A DNA stretch of 20,826 nt from Patescibacteria group bacterium (GCA_030917245.1 JAUPVA010000021.1:1-20826), one strand, 5' to 3'. Numbered from the stretch's first letter, positions 1 to 8,485 are shown. Translations and numbers: made by a program. The notes: a model not told the origin generated them from the sequence alone.

Positions 1-213
1 CTAGTGATTATAGGAAGCTTCATTCTAAGTACCTTCGGGCAGGCTGTGGACTGGCTAAGTGATTACGAAAAACTCTCACTACTCCATTACTTTCCAGCCG
101 TTGAGATTGTTAAGGGAACATTTGACATGTTGGACGTTGCGGTGCTCGCTACTGTGACAGTGTTGCTGTTGGTTATTGCGTACTTTAGCTTTCGATCACG
201 AGATATCACCTGA
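1..213 (+). CDS. C-terminal fragment of a membrane protein, probably an ABC-2-type transporter permease
   Basis: The reading frame is open from the first base of the window, so the gene begins upstream. The visible 70 residues contain an amphipathic stretch, then a hydrophobic helix of about 20 residues (AVLATVTVLLLVIAYFSF), and end in a short cytoplasmic tail, FRSRDIT. A last transmembrane helix followed by a short tail with an Arg-Asp pair is typical of ABC-2 permeases (drug or polysaccharide exporters), and that is the only basis for the family name. The stop is TGA at 211-213. The partner ATPase would lie outside the window. Any polytopic membrane protein with a short basic tail would look similar, so the class is only a suggestion. 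Confidence 0.45.
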   Translation, partial: LVIIGSFILSTFGQAVDWLSDYEKLSLLHYFPAVEIVKGTFDMLDVAVLATVTVLLLVIAYFSFRSRDIT

Positions 214-254
214 AGCCACTTCCTATATTTCGGCTAGCCAGCGGTAACCCTAGT

Positions 255-269
255 ATGCCACTTCGGCAT
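255..269 (+). terminator. Small GC hairpin after the permease fragment, possible weak terminator
   Basis: ATGCC and GGCAT pair across the loop ACTTC, 42 bases after the permease stop. No real T-tract follows, so intrinsic termination is uncertain. It could instead stabilise the 3' end of the upstream mRNA. Confidence 0.25.
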
Positions 270-295
270 CATTCACTTCCATGTCAACTATCATA

Positions 296-325
296 CTGAC
301 GGGACGAGAGCGACTAGGGTATAAT
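296..325 (+). promoter_or_regulatory. Promoter of pnp
   Basis: CTGACG at 296-301 and a perfect TATAAT at 320-325 are separated by 18 bp. The expected start near 332 gives a leader of about 95 nt before the pnp start at 426. Unlike most promoters in this window it has no TG upstream of the -10. Confidence 0.7.
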
Positions 326-361
326 AGAAGTATTAACAAGCGGACGGTGATGGATACGACG

Positions 362-380
362 GCTTCAATAGAGCTGAAGC
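362..380 (+). promoter_or_regulatory. Hairpin in the pnp leader
   Basis: GCTTCA (362-367) and TGAAGC (375-380) form a perfect 6-bp stem with a 7-nt loop inside the untranslated leader of pnp. In E. coli the pnp leader contains a double-stranded element through which PNPase controls its own mRNA. A similar role here is inference only, because the structures do not obviously resemble each other. Confidence 0.35.
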
Positions 381-425
381 ACTCGTACCTGTTACTCTCC
401 GCTAACAATGAAGGAGGCTCACTTT

Positions 426-2537
426 ATGAGTACTATCAACCCCAGTGGTAAAGAAATTACCTCTGTCACTATTGACTATTGCGGCCGTCCACTGACGCTA
501 GAAGTTAACCGTGTCGGGTTTCGGACGACAGCCAGCGTATTGGTTAAATACGGCGATACCGTCGTACTTGGAACGACTCAAGTTGGTACCCGACCAATCC
601 AGCTCGATTATTTCCCGCTCAGCGTCGATTATGAAGAAAAAATGTATGCAGCCGGTAAGATTTCTGGCAGCCGGTTTATTAAGCGTGAAGGTCGCCCGAG
701 TGACGAAGCGGTGTTGATTGGTCGAATTATTGACCGACCAATACGGCCATTGTTCCCCAAGGGCTATCGAGCTGAAGTCCAGGTGGTCGCATCGGTTCTT
801 TCTATGGACCCTACTTTCCGTCCCGACATGGTAGCAATGATTGCCGCCAGTAGTGCACTTATGCTCACAGGTGCGCCATTTGACGGACCTGTCGCGGGTG
901 TTCGCGTCGGCCGAGTGAATGGTGAGTTTAAAGCCTTCCTTAGTCCCGAAGAGCGCGAGCAAAGTGATCTTGACCTAGTAGTTGCCGGAAAAGACAGCGG
1001 TATCGTTATGGTCGAAGCTGCCGCCAACGAAGTTGAAGAGTCAGTTATTGCAGAGGCGCTTTCATGGGCGCACGCTGCCATGCAACCGGCCATCGAGCTA
1101 CAAAAGCAGCTGGCAGAAAAACTTGCTCCAGCAGCTCAGGAGTACGAGCTGGTTCTGCCGAACGAATCTATCCAGACTACGGTTAATGAGTGGATGCACG
1201 ACAAACTAGGCGACAGCTTACGAAAGCCGTACCCAGAACGGAACGAATTAGTGAACACCCTCCGCTGGGACTTCCATGAAAAAATGGCTGAAACCATTGA
1301 AGATTACGATTCGCTGCGCGATGAGTATGACGAAGCCTTTACGTCGGCGCTTCATAGTGATGTCCGCCGCGGTATCGTCGAGGATGGTCTCCGCCCAGAT
1401 GGTCGTAGTCTCGACGAAATCCGTCAGCTATCGAGTGAAGTCGGCTTTTTGCCGCGCGCACACGGCTCGAGCTTGTTTACCCGCGGCTTAACCCAAGCAA
1501 TGAACATTATTACACTTGCGCCTCTTAGCTATGCTCAGATGGTCGACACCATGGAAGTGACCGATGGCGAACGACGTTATATGCACCATTACAACGCTCC
1601 TGGGTACACAGTTGGAGAAGTTCGTCGACTTGGCGGTGCTGGCCGTCGAGAAATCGGCCACGGCTTTTTGGCAGAACGCGCGGTTGCACCAGTCTTGCCA
1701 TCAGAAGAAGATTTTCCATACGCAATTCGTTCCGTCACCGAAATCATGAGCCAAAACGGTTCAACCTCAATGGCGGCTACCTGTAGCTCCGTACTCGCAC
1801 TCATGGATGCTGGTGTTCCAATCAAGCGACCAGTTAGCGGTATTGCCATGGGTCTTATGATGGATGGCGATACGCCGTACGTTCTCAGCGACATCGCCGA
1901 CGCTGAAGATTTCGCGGGTGACATGGACTTCAAGGTGACCGGTACCGAAAAGGGAATTACGGCTATTCAGATGGACATGAAGGTTCACGGTCTACCAGTA
2001 GAGATTCTCGAACAAGCCATCACTAAATCAAAAAGCGGCCGTATGCATATTCTTGAGCACATGCTCACGACATTGGCAGCACCGCGTACAGCAATGAGCC
2101 CATACGCACCACGAATCGAAAAGATTAAGATTAATCCAGAGAAAATTGGTGCCGTCATTGGTAAGGGTGGAGAAGTCATCAACAAGATTACCAGTGAAAC
2201 CGGTGCCGAGATTGACATCAAGGATGACGGGCTTATAACGGTTGCGAGCCACGATGCGGCATCAATCGAGAAAGCGCTAAACTGGATTCGTGGATTGACC
2301 GAAGAACCTGAAGTTGGGCGTATTTACGAAGGTAAGGTCGTTTCGATTAAAGATTTCGGAGCATTCATTAACATTCTGCCTGGAACCGATGGTATGGTTC
2401 ACATTTCCCAACTAAGCGATAAGCGTGTCGAGAACGTCACTGATATTCTGCAAGAAGGGCAAGTAGTGAAGGTTAAGCTGACAGGTATCGACGAGCGAGG
2501 TCGATTGTCACTTAGTCTTAAAGACACCGAGCAATAA
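426..2537 (+). CDS. pnp: Polyribonucleotide nucleotidyltransferase (PNPase)
   Basis: This 703-aa protein is the phosphorolytic 3'-5' exoribonuclease of the mRNA degradation machinery, a trimeric ring in the cytoplasm. Domain order is as expected: RNase PH-like domain 1 (about residues 10-225), helical linker, RNase PH-like domain 2 (about 310-540) with the RREIGHG phosphate-binding region and GDMDFKV segment, KH domain (about 560-615, IGKGG loop) and S1 domain (about 632-700, GRIYEGKVVSIKDFGAF). By alignment with E. coli D486, D492 and K494, the catalytic residues D495, D501 and K503 are present. An upstream in-frame ATG exists at 408, but a strong AAGGAGG at 411-417 lies 8 bases before ATG 426, so 426 is the start. 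It has its own promoter and leads the cluster with the next three genes. Confidence 0.97.
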   Translation: MSTINPSGKEITSVTIDYCGRPLTLEVNRVGFRTTASVLVKYGDTVVLGTTQVGTRPIQLDYFPLSVDYEEKMYAAGKISGSRFIKREGRPSDEAVLIGRIIDRPIRPLFPKGYRAEVQVVASVLSMDPTFRPDMVAMIAASSALMLTGAPFDGPVAGVRVGRVNGEFKAFLSPEEREQSDLDLVVAGKDSGIVMVEAAANEVEESVIAEALSWAHAAMQPAIELQKQLAEKLAPAAQEYELVLPNESIQTTVNEWMHDKLGDSLRKPYPERNELVNTLRWDFHEKMAETIEDYDSLRDEYDEAFTSALHSDVRRGIVEDGLRPDGRSLDEIRQLSSEVGFLPRAHGSSLFTRGLTQAMNIITLAPLSYAQMVDTMEVTDGERRYMHHYNAPGYTVGEVRRLGGAGRREIGHGFLAERAVAPVLPSEEDFPYAIRSVTEIMSQNGSTSMAATCSSVLALMDAGVPIKRPVSGIAMGLMMDGDTPYVLSDIADAEDFAGDMDFKVTGTEKGITAIQMDMKVHGLPVEILEQAITKSKSGRMHILEHMLTTLAAPRTAMSPYAPRIEKIKINPEKIGAVIGKGGEVINKITSETGAEIDIKDDGLITVASHDAASIEKALNWIRGLTEEPEVGRIYEGKVVSIKDFGAFINILPGTDGMVHISQLSDKRVENVTDILQEGQVVKVKLTGIDERGRLSLSLKDTEQ

Positions 2538-2560
2538 CAACCACAAACAGGAGCTTTGAA

Positions 2561-3392
2561 TTGGAACAATCTAATCGTAAAAAATGGATAATTGTATTCG
2601 GTATCATCGCCGTGCTTGCCGGGCTGGTCGGTCTTCTGGTCGCTTGCTATCTCCTATTCTGGGCACCGCCTTCAGAGCAAGACTTTGCCGAAGCGAAGGC
2701 GGATGCCAAGAAGATTGCTACCTACAGCGGTACCACACTCCAGCGGGAGTTCGCAGCAAAGGTTTCAAGTGAATACAAGACCGGGAAGAGCCAACAAGCG
2801 TTGGTAGATGCCGCGGCAGCCGAAAAGCAAAAGACGATCGATGCGCTCAATGCTCGTATGGCACTTGCCGAAGAAATAAAAGCCAGCCGTGTCGTCCGAG
2901 ATAAAGAAGTTGCAGCAGCATTCGATACGTATTCTCGCCCGCGAAACCCGTTATTCCAAGTACATCCGTGACTACCTTGACGCCTTTCCGATGTATATGT
3001 CCTCGTTTGACACCTGTATCGATGTCTTTGGGGTGACGAGAAACGTACAAGATGTGACGACAATCGCTGCCGCCCATACATCGGCGAGCAAAGATTGCTT
3101 GCAAGACTTGTCGGTGTTGAAGTCGTCGAAAATTACCGCTTTTGCAGATTACGGCAGTGGCTTTGAGAAAATAATTGTTGAGCGACAAAAGATTTTTGAT
3201 TCACTTGCCCGAAAAGAAATTAATGCCGATAAGTCCACATCAGACAAAATTGCGAAACTCGGCGATGATTATTCAAAAATTAATCCCACCCAAGCGATTC
3301 AAGACTACGGCAAGGCAGCTGTCTTTAATGGTGAGTTGAACAAGCTTATCGAAGTACTCGGCAACAAAGAAACCTTAGCAAAGGAGGCGTAA
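2561..3392 (+). pseudogene. Single-TM membrane-anchored hypothetical protein, split by a frameshift near 2939
   Basis: A TTG start at 2561 is supported by AGGAG 7 bases upstream. The first part has a basic N-terminus (NRKK), one membrane helix (residues 10-34), then charged, helix-prone sequence, and stops at 2971. A second frame, open through the same region, continues at once in the same style to a stop at 3392. Skipping one base in the CCC at 2938-2940 joins ...DTYSR to RETRYSKYIRDYLDAF and gives a continuous protein of about 276 aa. No start signal supports independent translation of the second half. I do not recognise the family. The intact form would be an anchored protein with an alpha-helical domain outside or beneath the membrane. 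The cause may be a real mutation, a sequencing indel or, least likely, programmed +1 shifting. LVAC at residues 26-29 resembles a lipobox but the hydrophobic helix runs on past it. Confidence 0.7.
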
Positions 3393-3393
3393 C

Positions 3394-3561
3394 ATGGCAT
3401 CTTCCAAGAGTCGTCGCGTTCAATCAGCACTTAAAAATCCTATGGTTCAGCGATTCTTGATTTGGTTTGCTCCAATTGCCTTACGATTTATCGTCCGACA
3501 GCTTCGCGGCAACAAGGCAAATTTGTCCACTCGAAAGTATGTCAAAAGCAAAACAAAATAA
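3394..3561 (+). CDS. Small basic hypothetical protein, 55 aa
   Basis: The ATG at 3394 follows AAGGAGG (3381-3387), one of the best Shine-Dalgarno sequences in the window, by 6 bases, and starts one base after the stop of the preceding gene. The product is very basic (SSKSRR at the start, KYVKSKTK at the end) with a central hydrophobic segment of about 18 residues (FLIWFAPIALRFIV). It may be a small membrane-associated protein or bind nucleic acid. The family is not recognised. Its last 23 bases overlap the start of the uracil-DNA glycosylase gene, so the two are probably translationally coupled. Confidence 0.7.
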   Translation: MASSKSRRVQSALKNPMVQRFLIWFAPIALRFIVRQLRGNKANLSTRKYVKSKTK

Positions 3562-4132
3562 GCTTGAAGACGTTAGTGCTGCCATACTGGCTAATCACGT
3601 CTGCCCAGAATTAGCTGCTCAAGCCATGAATCTCGTGATGGGTGACGGTAACGCAGATGCAGACATTGTGTTCATTGGTGAGGCCCCGGGCAAAAACGAG
3701 GATGAGCAGGGGTTGCCATTTGTGGGCGCGAGCGGAAAATTTTTGAATGACATGTTGGCTTCAGCAGGTCTTGAGCGGTCCGATGTGTACATTACGAACA
3801 TCGTTAAATATCGGCCACCGAATAACCGCGATCCCAGTCCTCAAGAAAAACAAGCATTCTGGCCGTACCTTGCCGAGCAGCTCGAGATTATTCAGCCTAA
3901 GGTTATTGTGACGCTCGGGCGACATAGTATGGAGTTCTTTTTGCCGTCAGCGCGCATAAGTGAACAGCATGGCCAGGCGGTTCGCGTGACAATCCAACAT
4001 CCTGACGGCAAGGGTAGGGAATGGTTGGTTGTTCCGTTATATCACCCAGCTGCCGCGTTGTATAACGGCAGCCTGCGCCAAACCCTGATAGATGATTCTA
4101 TGCAAGTAGTGTCTGCGCTAAATAAATACTAG
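3539..4132 (+). CDS. Family-4-type uracil-DNA glycosylase lacking the Fe-S cluster cysteines
   Basis: This 197-aa protein removes uracil from DNA at the first step of base excision repair. Motif GEAPGKNEDEQGLPFVG starts at residue 47, the YITNIVKYRPPNNRDP region follows, and LYHPAAALYN near the end supplies the conserved HP (H169), all as in family 4 (UDGa). Family 4 enzymes carry a [4Fe-4S] cluster held by four Cys: CxxC near the N-terminus, KCRPP, and a Cys before the LxxQ helix. Here these positions read NHV-CP (offset by one), KYRPP and QAFWPYL, and the whole protein has a single Cys, so it cannot bind the cluster that way. A longer in-frame TTG start at 3467 lies wholly inside the preceding gene; ATG 3539 gives the expected family length. 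Confidence 0.88.
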   Translation: MSKAKQNKLEDVSAAILANHVCPELAAQAMNLVMGDGNADADIVFIGEAPGKNEDEQGLPFVGASGKFLNDMLASAGLERSDVYITNIVKYRPPNNRDPSPQEKQAFWPYLAEQLEIIQPKVIVTLGRHSMEFFLPSARISEQHGQAVRVTIQHPDGKGREWLVVPLYHPAAALYNGSLRQTLIDDSMQVVSALNKY

Positions 4133-4151
4133 AGTACACTTAGTAGAAGTT

Positions 4152-5611
4152 ATGAATCGATTGAATAGGTTGGGTAGACGCGCGTGGGTATTCGTCTCTA
4201 GTAAACAGTTTTTTATCTTTATCTTGACGTTAGCTGCACTTCAGGGCATATGGTATGCAGTTAGTTTTACGCCATGGGTAAATGATGAATCAAAACATTT
4301 TCGAACTACTCAAATTTTCACCGAACAGTTGTCGCCATATGTTAGCGACCAGCCACGGGAGTGGGATGATGCAGGGCAGGTAATTCGCGGAGGTTCTTAC
4401 TTATTTTATTACCTGTATAGTTGGCCATTGCGAGCAGTAGAGAATATTACCGATGACACCAGACTTCAGCTGATTATGCTTCGATTAAGCATGATAGTGT
4501 TGTTTATTGCCGCCTTAGTGATATACCGACGGGCCCTGCTGCTAGTTAAAGGACTTTCACCTGGTCTGGTACATATTGCTCTCGGCGTTTTTGTGCTAAC
4601 CCCTGCCGCAGGCCTGCTAGCGGGTATGTATAATTATGACAATCTAGCGTTGTTACTATTTGCTGTCGCCATGTACTGCAGTCTGCGAATTGTCACTCAA
4701 CCGAAGCCGCGGGCCGACTTATTACTAGCATTGCTCATAACCGGGGCTTTCATGGTTGTAATCAAGTGGTCGTCGGTGGCGCTGATGATGCCGCTGATTC
4801 TCAGTGTTATCGGTTTCGAGGTGTATCGGCACCGAAAGAAATATGGCTCAAGGTTGGCTGCTAGTTTTGGCAACCTGCGCCGAGTCTGGCAAGTTACGTT
4901 CGTCGTGGGGTTGCTTGTGGGCACAGCATTGGTCGTCGAGCGGCCAATTCAAATATACTAATCTACAAACAGGCAGAACCCTCGTGCGAGTCTGTACTGA
5001 GCCATGAGCGCTGTATGAGCTTTGTTGATTACGCCAATTATCAAGCGACGTATTACAATAAGGATCCAGAGTTCAAGCCACTGCCGTTGCCGATGTACGT
5101 AATCCGTTACTGGGTACCATATATGGCCGATAAGGCAGCCAATTTAATTGAAGACGGTGCAAAAACGAGGCTCGACATAGTAGCTGCACTGTATCTGTCG
5201 GGCGCAGTAGTCGGTACTATTGTATTACTGATTCGAATACGATTAATACTGGTCCGACCAGAGTTTATTGTTATATCGATTGCCGTACTTGGCTACGTTG
5301 CCGCTCTTATTTGGCAAGAGTACGGGGTATACCTTGAGTACGGGATTCCAGGGGCCATCCGCACGCGTTATCTCGTACCAATACTGCCTCTACTTTTTTG
5401 TATGTTGCTGTACGTAGTCTGGCCTTGGTCCAGCAAGCACAAACTGCCGACAACCTTCGCTGCGCTAGTAGTTCTTCTGGCGCTATCGCAAGGAGGGGGG
5501 GTTGTGACGCATTTATTCACAACGCCACCACACGCTTACTGGACCCCATCGATATACAAATCAAACCAAACGGCGAAGGTACTACTAGATCCTGTAGTCT
5601 ACGATGATTGA
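4152..5611 (+). pseudogene. DUF2142-like polytopic membrane protein (GT-C glycosyltransferase-like), split by a frameshift near 4945
   Basis: The first part (269 aa, stop at 4961) has a membrane helix, then WVNDESKHFRTTQIF, the acidic loop after helix 1 where GT-C type enzymes and DUF2142 proteins carry the catalytic-like Asp/Glu, followed by about six helices including GMYNYDNLALLLF. The second frame is already open before 4961 and reads NILIYKQAEPSCESVLSHERC, then more helices and RTRYLVPILPLL, a typical late DUF2142 element. One missing base in the CCAATTC run around 4944-4950 would join the parts into a protein of about 485 aa. The ATG at 5015 has no ribosome binding site and is probably not a real start. 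The likely job is handling lipid-linked sugars for the cell envelope (family inference). Mutation and sequence error are both possible. Confidence 0.65.
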
Positions 5612-5622
5612 TGTCTGTCGAC

Positions 5623-5651
5623 TTGCTTTAGGAATGTGATGCTGCTATAAT
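5623..5651 (+). promoter_or_regulatory. Promoter of the RNase J gene
   Basis: TTGCTT at 5623-5628, 17 bp, then TATAAT at 5646-5651 with an extended TGC directly upstream (5643-5645). The predicted start near 5658 leaves an AT-rich leader of about 100 nt before the coding start. Confidence 0.8.
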
Positions 5652-5759
5652 AAATGCACTAAGAAGGGGAATTCTGAACGCGACCGATACCCTTGTCTTT
5701 AATATATTTCAAACGAAATCAAATAATTTTCCACTATAACGTAAGGAGAAAAACAATTT

Positions 5760-7952
5760 ATGGGTCAACGACGACTCTCAAAGCCGCAGGCGGATGACCT
5801 GTCTAAGCGGCCTAACCAAACAAAACGAAAATCTGACAATACAGTACTGAATAACACCAGTACTCGCCGAGGCGAAGTCTTTCGTGCGCAACGACGTACG
5901 AGTGAAGATGTAAACCTACGGGCCAGTCAGCACATTATTAACGTGCCAGTAAACAAGAGCGTGTACAACGGCTATGATGGCAAGCAATTTAGCCTCGCCG
6001 ACCACAAGCGACAAAAACAAGCCGGCGGTCCAAAGCTCAAAATCATCCCAATTGGTGGATTAGGTGAAATGGGTATTGGCAAGAACAGCATGGCTATTGA
6101 GTACGAAAACGACATTATCGTTGTCGACATGGGGTTCTTATTCCCCGGCGCCGACTATCCAGGTATTAACTACATTACCCCTGACATCAGCTACCTCGAA
6201 GCGAATAAGCATAAAATTCGTGGGCAAATATTTACGCACGGACACCTTGACCACATTGGGGCGTATCGCCATGTCGCTCACCGCATTCCAGCGCCCGTTT
6301 ACGGTAGTAAATTCACGCTTGGCATGGTGAAGCGAACGATGGAAGAATCTACCAGCGGTTACGAGCCTGAGTATTACGAACTGAACCCCGAGCTTCACGA
6401 ACGTGTCCAGCTCGGCGACAGCTTTAGCGTTGAATTAGTTCGTGTTAATCACTCAATCCCTGACGCAACAGCAGTCGTTATTCGCACACCGCTTGGTGTT
6501 CTGGTTGATTCCGGCGACTGGCGTTTCGAAGAAGATCCAGTTGATGGTAAGAAATTTGACCTCGAACGTCTGACAGAGATTGCGACCAAAGAGGGTATTC
6601 TGATGTTCATGAACGAGTCGACGAACTGTGAGTCCGATGGTACGCACACGCACGGCGAGTACGATATTCAGGTCTCTATGGGACAAGCTATGGAAAAGTA
6701 CCAGAACTCTCGATTGATTTTGAGCTGTTTCTCAAGTCAGATTCACCGTATGCAGGTCATCTTAGATGAAGCCAAGAAACACAACCGTAAAGTGGCTTTT
6801 GCTGGTTACAGCATGATCCAAAACATGGAAGTAGCCTTGCGCGCAGGTGCGATTCGAGTACCTAAAGATGTCGTCATGAAAATGGAAGACATCGTCAAGT
6901 TGCCAGATGGCCAGGTCACAATTGTTTGTACCGGATCTCAGGGTGAATTCAACGCCGTTCTTAACCGCATGGCCTCTGGTTCACACAAGCACATTAAGAT
7001 TAAAAACTCCGACGTTGTCGTTTTCAGCTCAAACCCAATTCCGGGTAATGAGAAGTACGTCGTTCGTACAGTTGACGGTTTGATGCGTGAGGGCAGTGAA
7101 GTTGTTCAAAACGGCAAAACTCACCTGACCGGCATCGGCCCACTGCACCTTTCAGGGCATGGCTACTATGACGACCACGTACGGTTGATCTCGGCTCTAA
7201 ACCCGACGTATTACATGCCTATACACGGTGAATTCCACATGCTCGTACACAATGCCCGTTTGGCTGAAAAAGAATGCGCTATTCCACGCCAAAACATCTT
7301 TGTATGTGACTCTGGTGACGTCATCGAAGTGTCTGCAGATGGCACCGCTAAGAAGAACGGACGTATTCCTGTCGGCGGTACGATGTACGATGACTCAGGC
7401 GCGGTCGTGTCTGAAGTTGTTCTAAAAGACCGCATTCACATGGCGAACGAAGGTATGTTCGTGGTGCTGCTAACATTGCAGCGCGGTACCGGCCGCTTAC
7501 TGACCAGTCCTGACATCATCTCTCGTGGCTTTATTTATCTGCGTGATTCTGAAGAATTAATGGGACTGATTCGACAATACCTCAAGCAAAAGATTGCGCG
7601 AGGCTTTGGTGGCAAGCGCGTCGACTTAGACCAAATGAAAAAAGAAATCAAAGACGAAATTACGCACATTCTGTATGACCAGACGCGTCGTACGCCCATC
7701 GTTATCCCTGTCATCAATGAGATTGGTGGAGGAGGCGGAGGCCAACAGAATCAGCAGCAAGGCGGCCGACGACCCGTTAATGCTGGCAATCGACCTCAGC
7801 AAGCCCAGCAACCGCAGAGCGCTCCCGCCGCAGTAGATAATCCGCAGGCACGACCATTTAAGCGACCAGCACCAAAGCAGCTTCCGCCAAAGCAGGTGCC
7901 CGACACTGAGGCAACTCAGCCGAAGCCACACTTTGATACCCGCGGCTATTAG
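5760..7952 (+). CDS. rnj: Ribonuclease J (metallo-beta-lactamase / beta-CASP RNase)
   Basis: This 730-aa enzyme has 5'-3' exo- and endoribonuclease activity in RNA maturation and decay. The zinc-binding motif THGHLDHIGA gives H160, H162, D164 and H165. GDW follows LGVLVDS where the family usually has HTGDF, and FSSQIHRMQ, GYSMIQNMEVAL and SGHGYYDDH ... MPIHGEFHML are the beta-CASP and later metal-binding motifs. Two parts are unusual. About 85 N-terminal residues, rich in Lys, Arg, Asn and Gln, precede the catalytic core (which starts at LKIIPIGGLGEMG). About 75 C-terminal residues rich in Gly, Gln, Pro and Ala follow the dimerisation domain. Typical RNase J is about 555 aa. AAGGAG lies 11 bases before ATG 5760. 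The gene is transcribed alone or with the next gene. Confidence 0.95.
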   Translation: MGQRRLSKPQADDLSKRPNQTKRKSDNTVLNNTSTRRGEVFRAQRRTSEDVNLRASQHIINVPVNKSVYNGYDGKQFSLADHKRQKQAGGPKLKIIPIGGLGEMGIGKNSMAIEYENDIIVVDMGFLFPGADYPGINYITPDISYLEANKHKIRGQIFTHGHLDHIGAYRHVAHRIPAPVYGSKFTLGMVKRTMEESTSGYEPEYYELNPELHERVQLGDSFSVELVRVNHSIPDATAVVIRTPLGVLVDSGDWRFEEDPVDGKKFDLERLTEIATKEGILMFMNESTNCESDGTHTHGEYDIQVSMGQAMEKYQNSRLILSCFSSQIHRMQVILDEAKKHNRKVAFAGYSMIQNMEVALRAGAIRVPKDVVMKMEDIVKLPDGQVTIVCTGSQGEFNAVLNRMASGSHKHIKIKNSDVVVFSSNPIPGNEKYVVRTVDGLMREGSEVVQNGKTHLTGIGPLHLSGHGYYDDHVRLISALNPTYYMPIHGEFHMLVHNARLAEKECAIPRQNIFVCDSGDVIEVSADGTAKKNGRIPVGGTMYDDSGAVVSEVVLKDRIHMANEGMFVVLLTLQRGTGRLLTSPDIISRGFIYLRDSEELMGLIRQYLKQKIARGFGGKRVDLDQMKKEIKDEITHILYDQTRRTPIVIPVINEIGGGGGGQQNQQQGGRRPVNAGNRPQQAQQPQSAPAAVDNPQARPFKRPAPKQLPPKQVPDTEATQPKPHFDTRGY

Positions 7953-7958
7953 TAGCAC

Positions 7959-7987
7959 TTGATAAAAACGTTATTTTGTGCTAAAAT
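7959..7987 (+). promoter_or_regulatory. Promoter of the nucleotidyltransferase-like gene
   Basis: TTGATA at 7959-7964, 17 bp, TAAAAT at 7982-7987, with extended TGC at 7979-7981. The coding ATG is only 12 bases after the -10, so the mRNA would have a leader of about 6 nt. Confidence 0.75.
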
Positions 7988-7999
7988 ATACTTTTAGCT

Positions 8000-8485
8000 A
8001 TGAAATTTCATGACCGTGGACCAATAGATGAAGTAGCCGCCTTAGGGCTACCGTACCCTGAAGAGGTAGTCATCAATCATGGCTCGGCACTGGTCATTTG
8101 GGGAATACGCTCCGAAAACGCTGGTGGAGATATTGATGCCGCTACAAACCTCGAAAACAATCTGTATCTCGAGCAAACATTAGGATTTACCGCCTTACGT
8201 ATGGTTGTGGGTGTCAGTCGAGACGGTAAAGAGCGAGCAGTCCTGTCTCGCCGAGATTCACAAATGCGCTTTGATATGCATCGATGGGATTTTTCGATTC
8301 ATCGCTGGAACCGAACTGGCAAGGGAAGAATCTACCTGCCAGAGCTGGGAAGTCGCAGTATCCAAGATGAGCACACTGGTATTTGGGTGGCCACACCCGA
8401 ATTAGTGCGCGAGACGAAGCTCGAAACAGGGCGTACAAAAGATGCCGATGATGTGCAGCTCATCGATAACTATTTATCGGCTTAA
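8000..8485 (+). CDS. Predicted small nucleotidyltransferase-like protein
   Basis: A 161-aa soluble protein. VVINHGSALVIWGIR followed by GGDIDAATN resembles the G-S ... D-x-D core of the minimal nucleotidyltransferase fold. Near the C-terminus, ELVRETKLETGRTKDADDVQLID resembles the helix with a KD-x-x-D pattern seen in AbiEii-like and other stand-alone nucleotidyltransferases. In this family such proteins transfer a nucleotide to tRNA, protein or a small molecule, and the substrate here is unknown. No antitoxin-like neighbour is present. The start follows from the promoter position, since there is no Shine-Dalgarno sequence. The fold call rests on two short motifs and would need a profile search. 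Confidence 0.55.
   Translation: MKFHDRGPIDEVAALGLPYPEEVVINHGSALVIWGIRSENAGGDIDAATNLENNLYLEQTLGFTALRMVVGVSRDGKERAVLSRRDSQMRFDMHRWDFSIHRWNRTGKGRIYLPELGSRSIQDEHTGIWVATPELVRETKLETGRTKDADDVQLIDNYLSA

Noticed and set aside
214..425. Search for tRNA, rRNA, CRISPR or insertion sequences in this and the other longer gaps (16066-16267, 19442-19683)
   Set aside because: No cloverleaf, spaced repeat array, transposase or terminal repeats were found. The gaps hold promoters and hairpins only.
498..962. Long antisense open frames over pnp (498-962 and 1589-1933, minus strand)
   Set aside because: They lie wholly within a clear PNPase gene, show no family motif and have no promoter or ribosome binding site. 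They are shadows of coding sequence.
2576..2663. Lipoprotein signal (LVAC) in the membrane-anchored hypothetical
   Set aside because: The hydrophobic helix continues beyond the Cys (YLLFW), which fits a simple transmembrane anchor better.
2927..2945. Programmed +1 frameshifting at the 2939 junction
   Set aside because: No slippery sequence, stop codon at the shift site or stimulating structure is apparent, so mutation or sequence error is more likely.
5015..5611. Independent gene starting at ATG 5015
   Set aside because: There is no ribosome binding site, and the same frame is protein-like upstream of the ATG (NILIYKQAEPSCESV), so it is the second half of a frameshifted gene.
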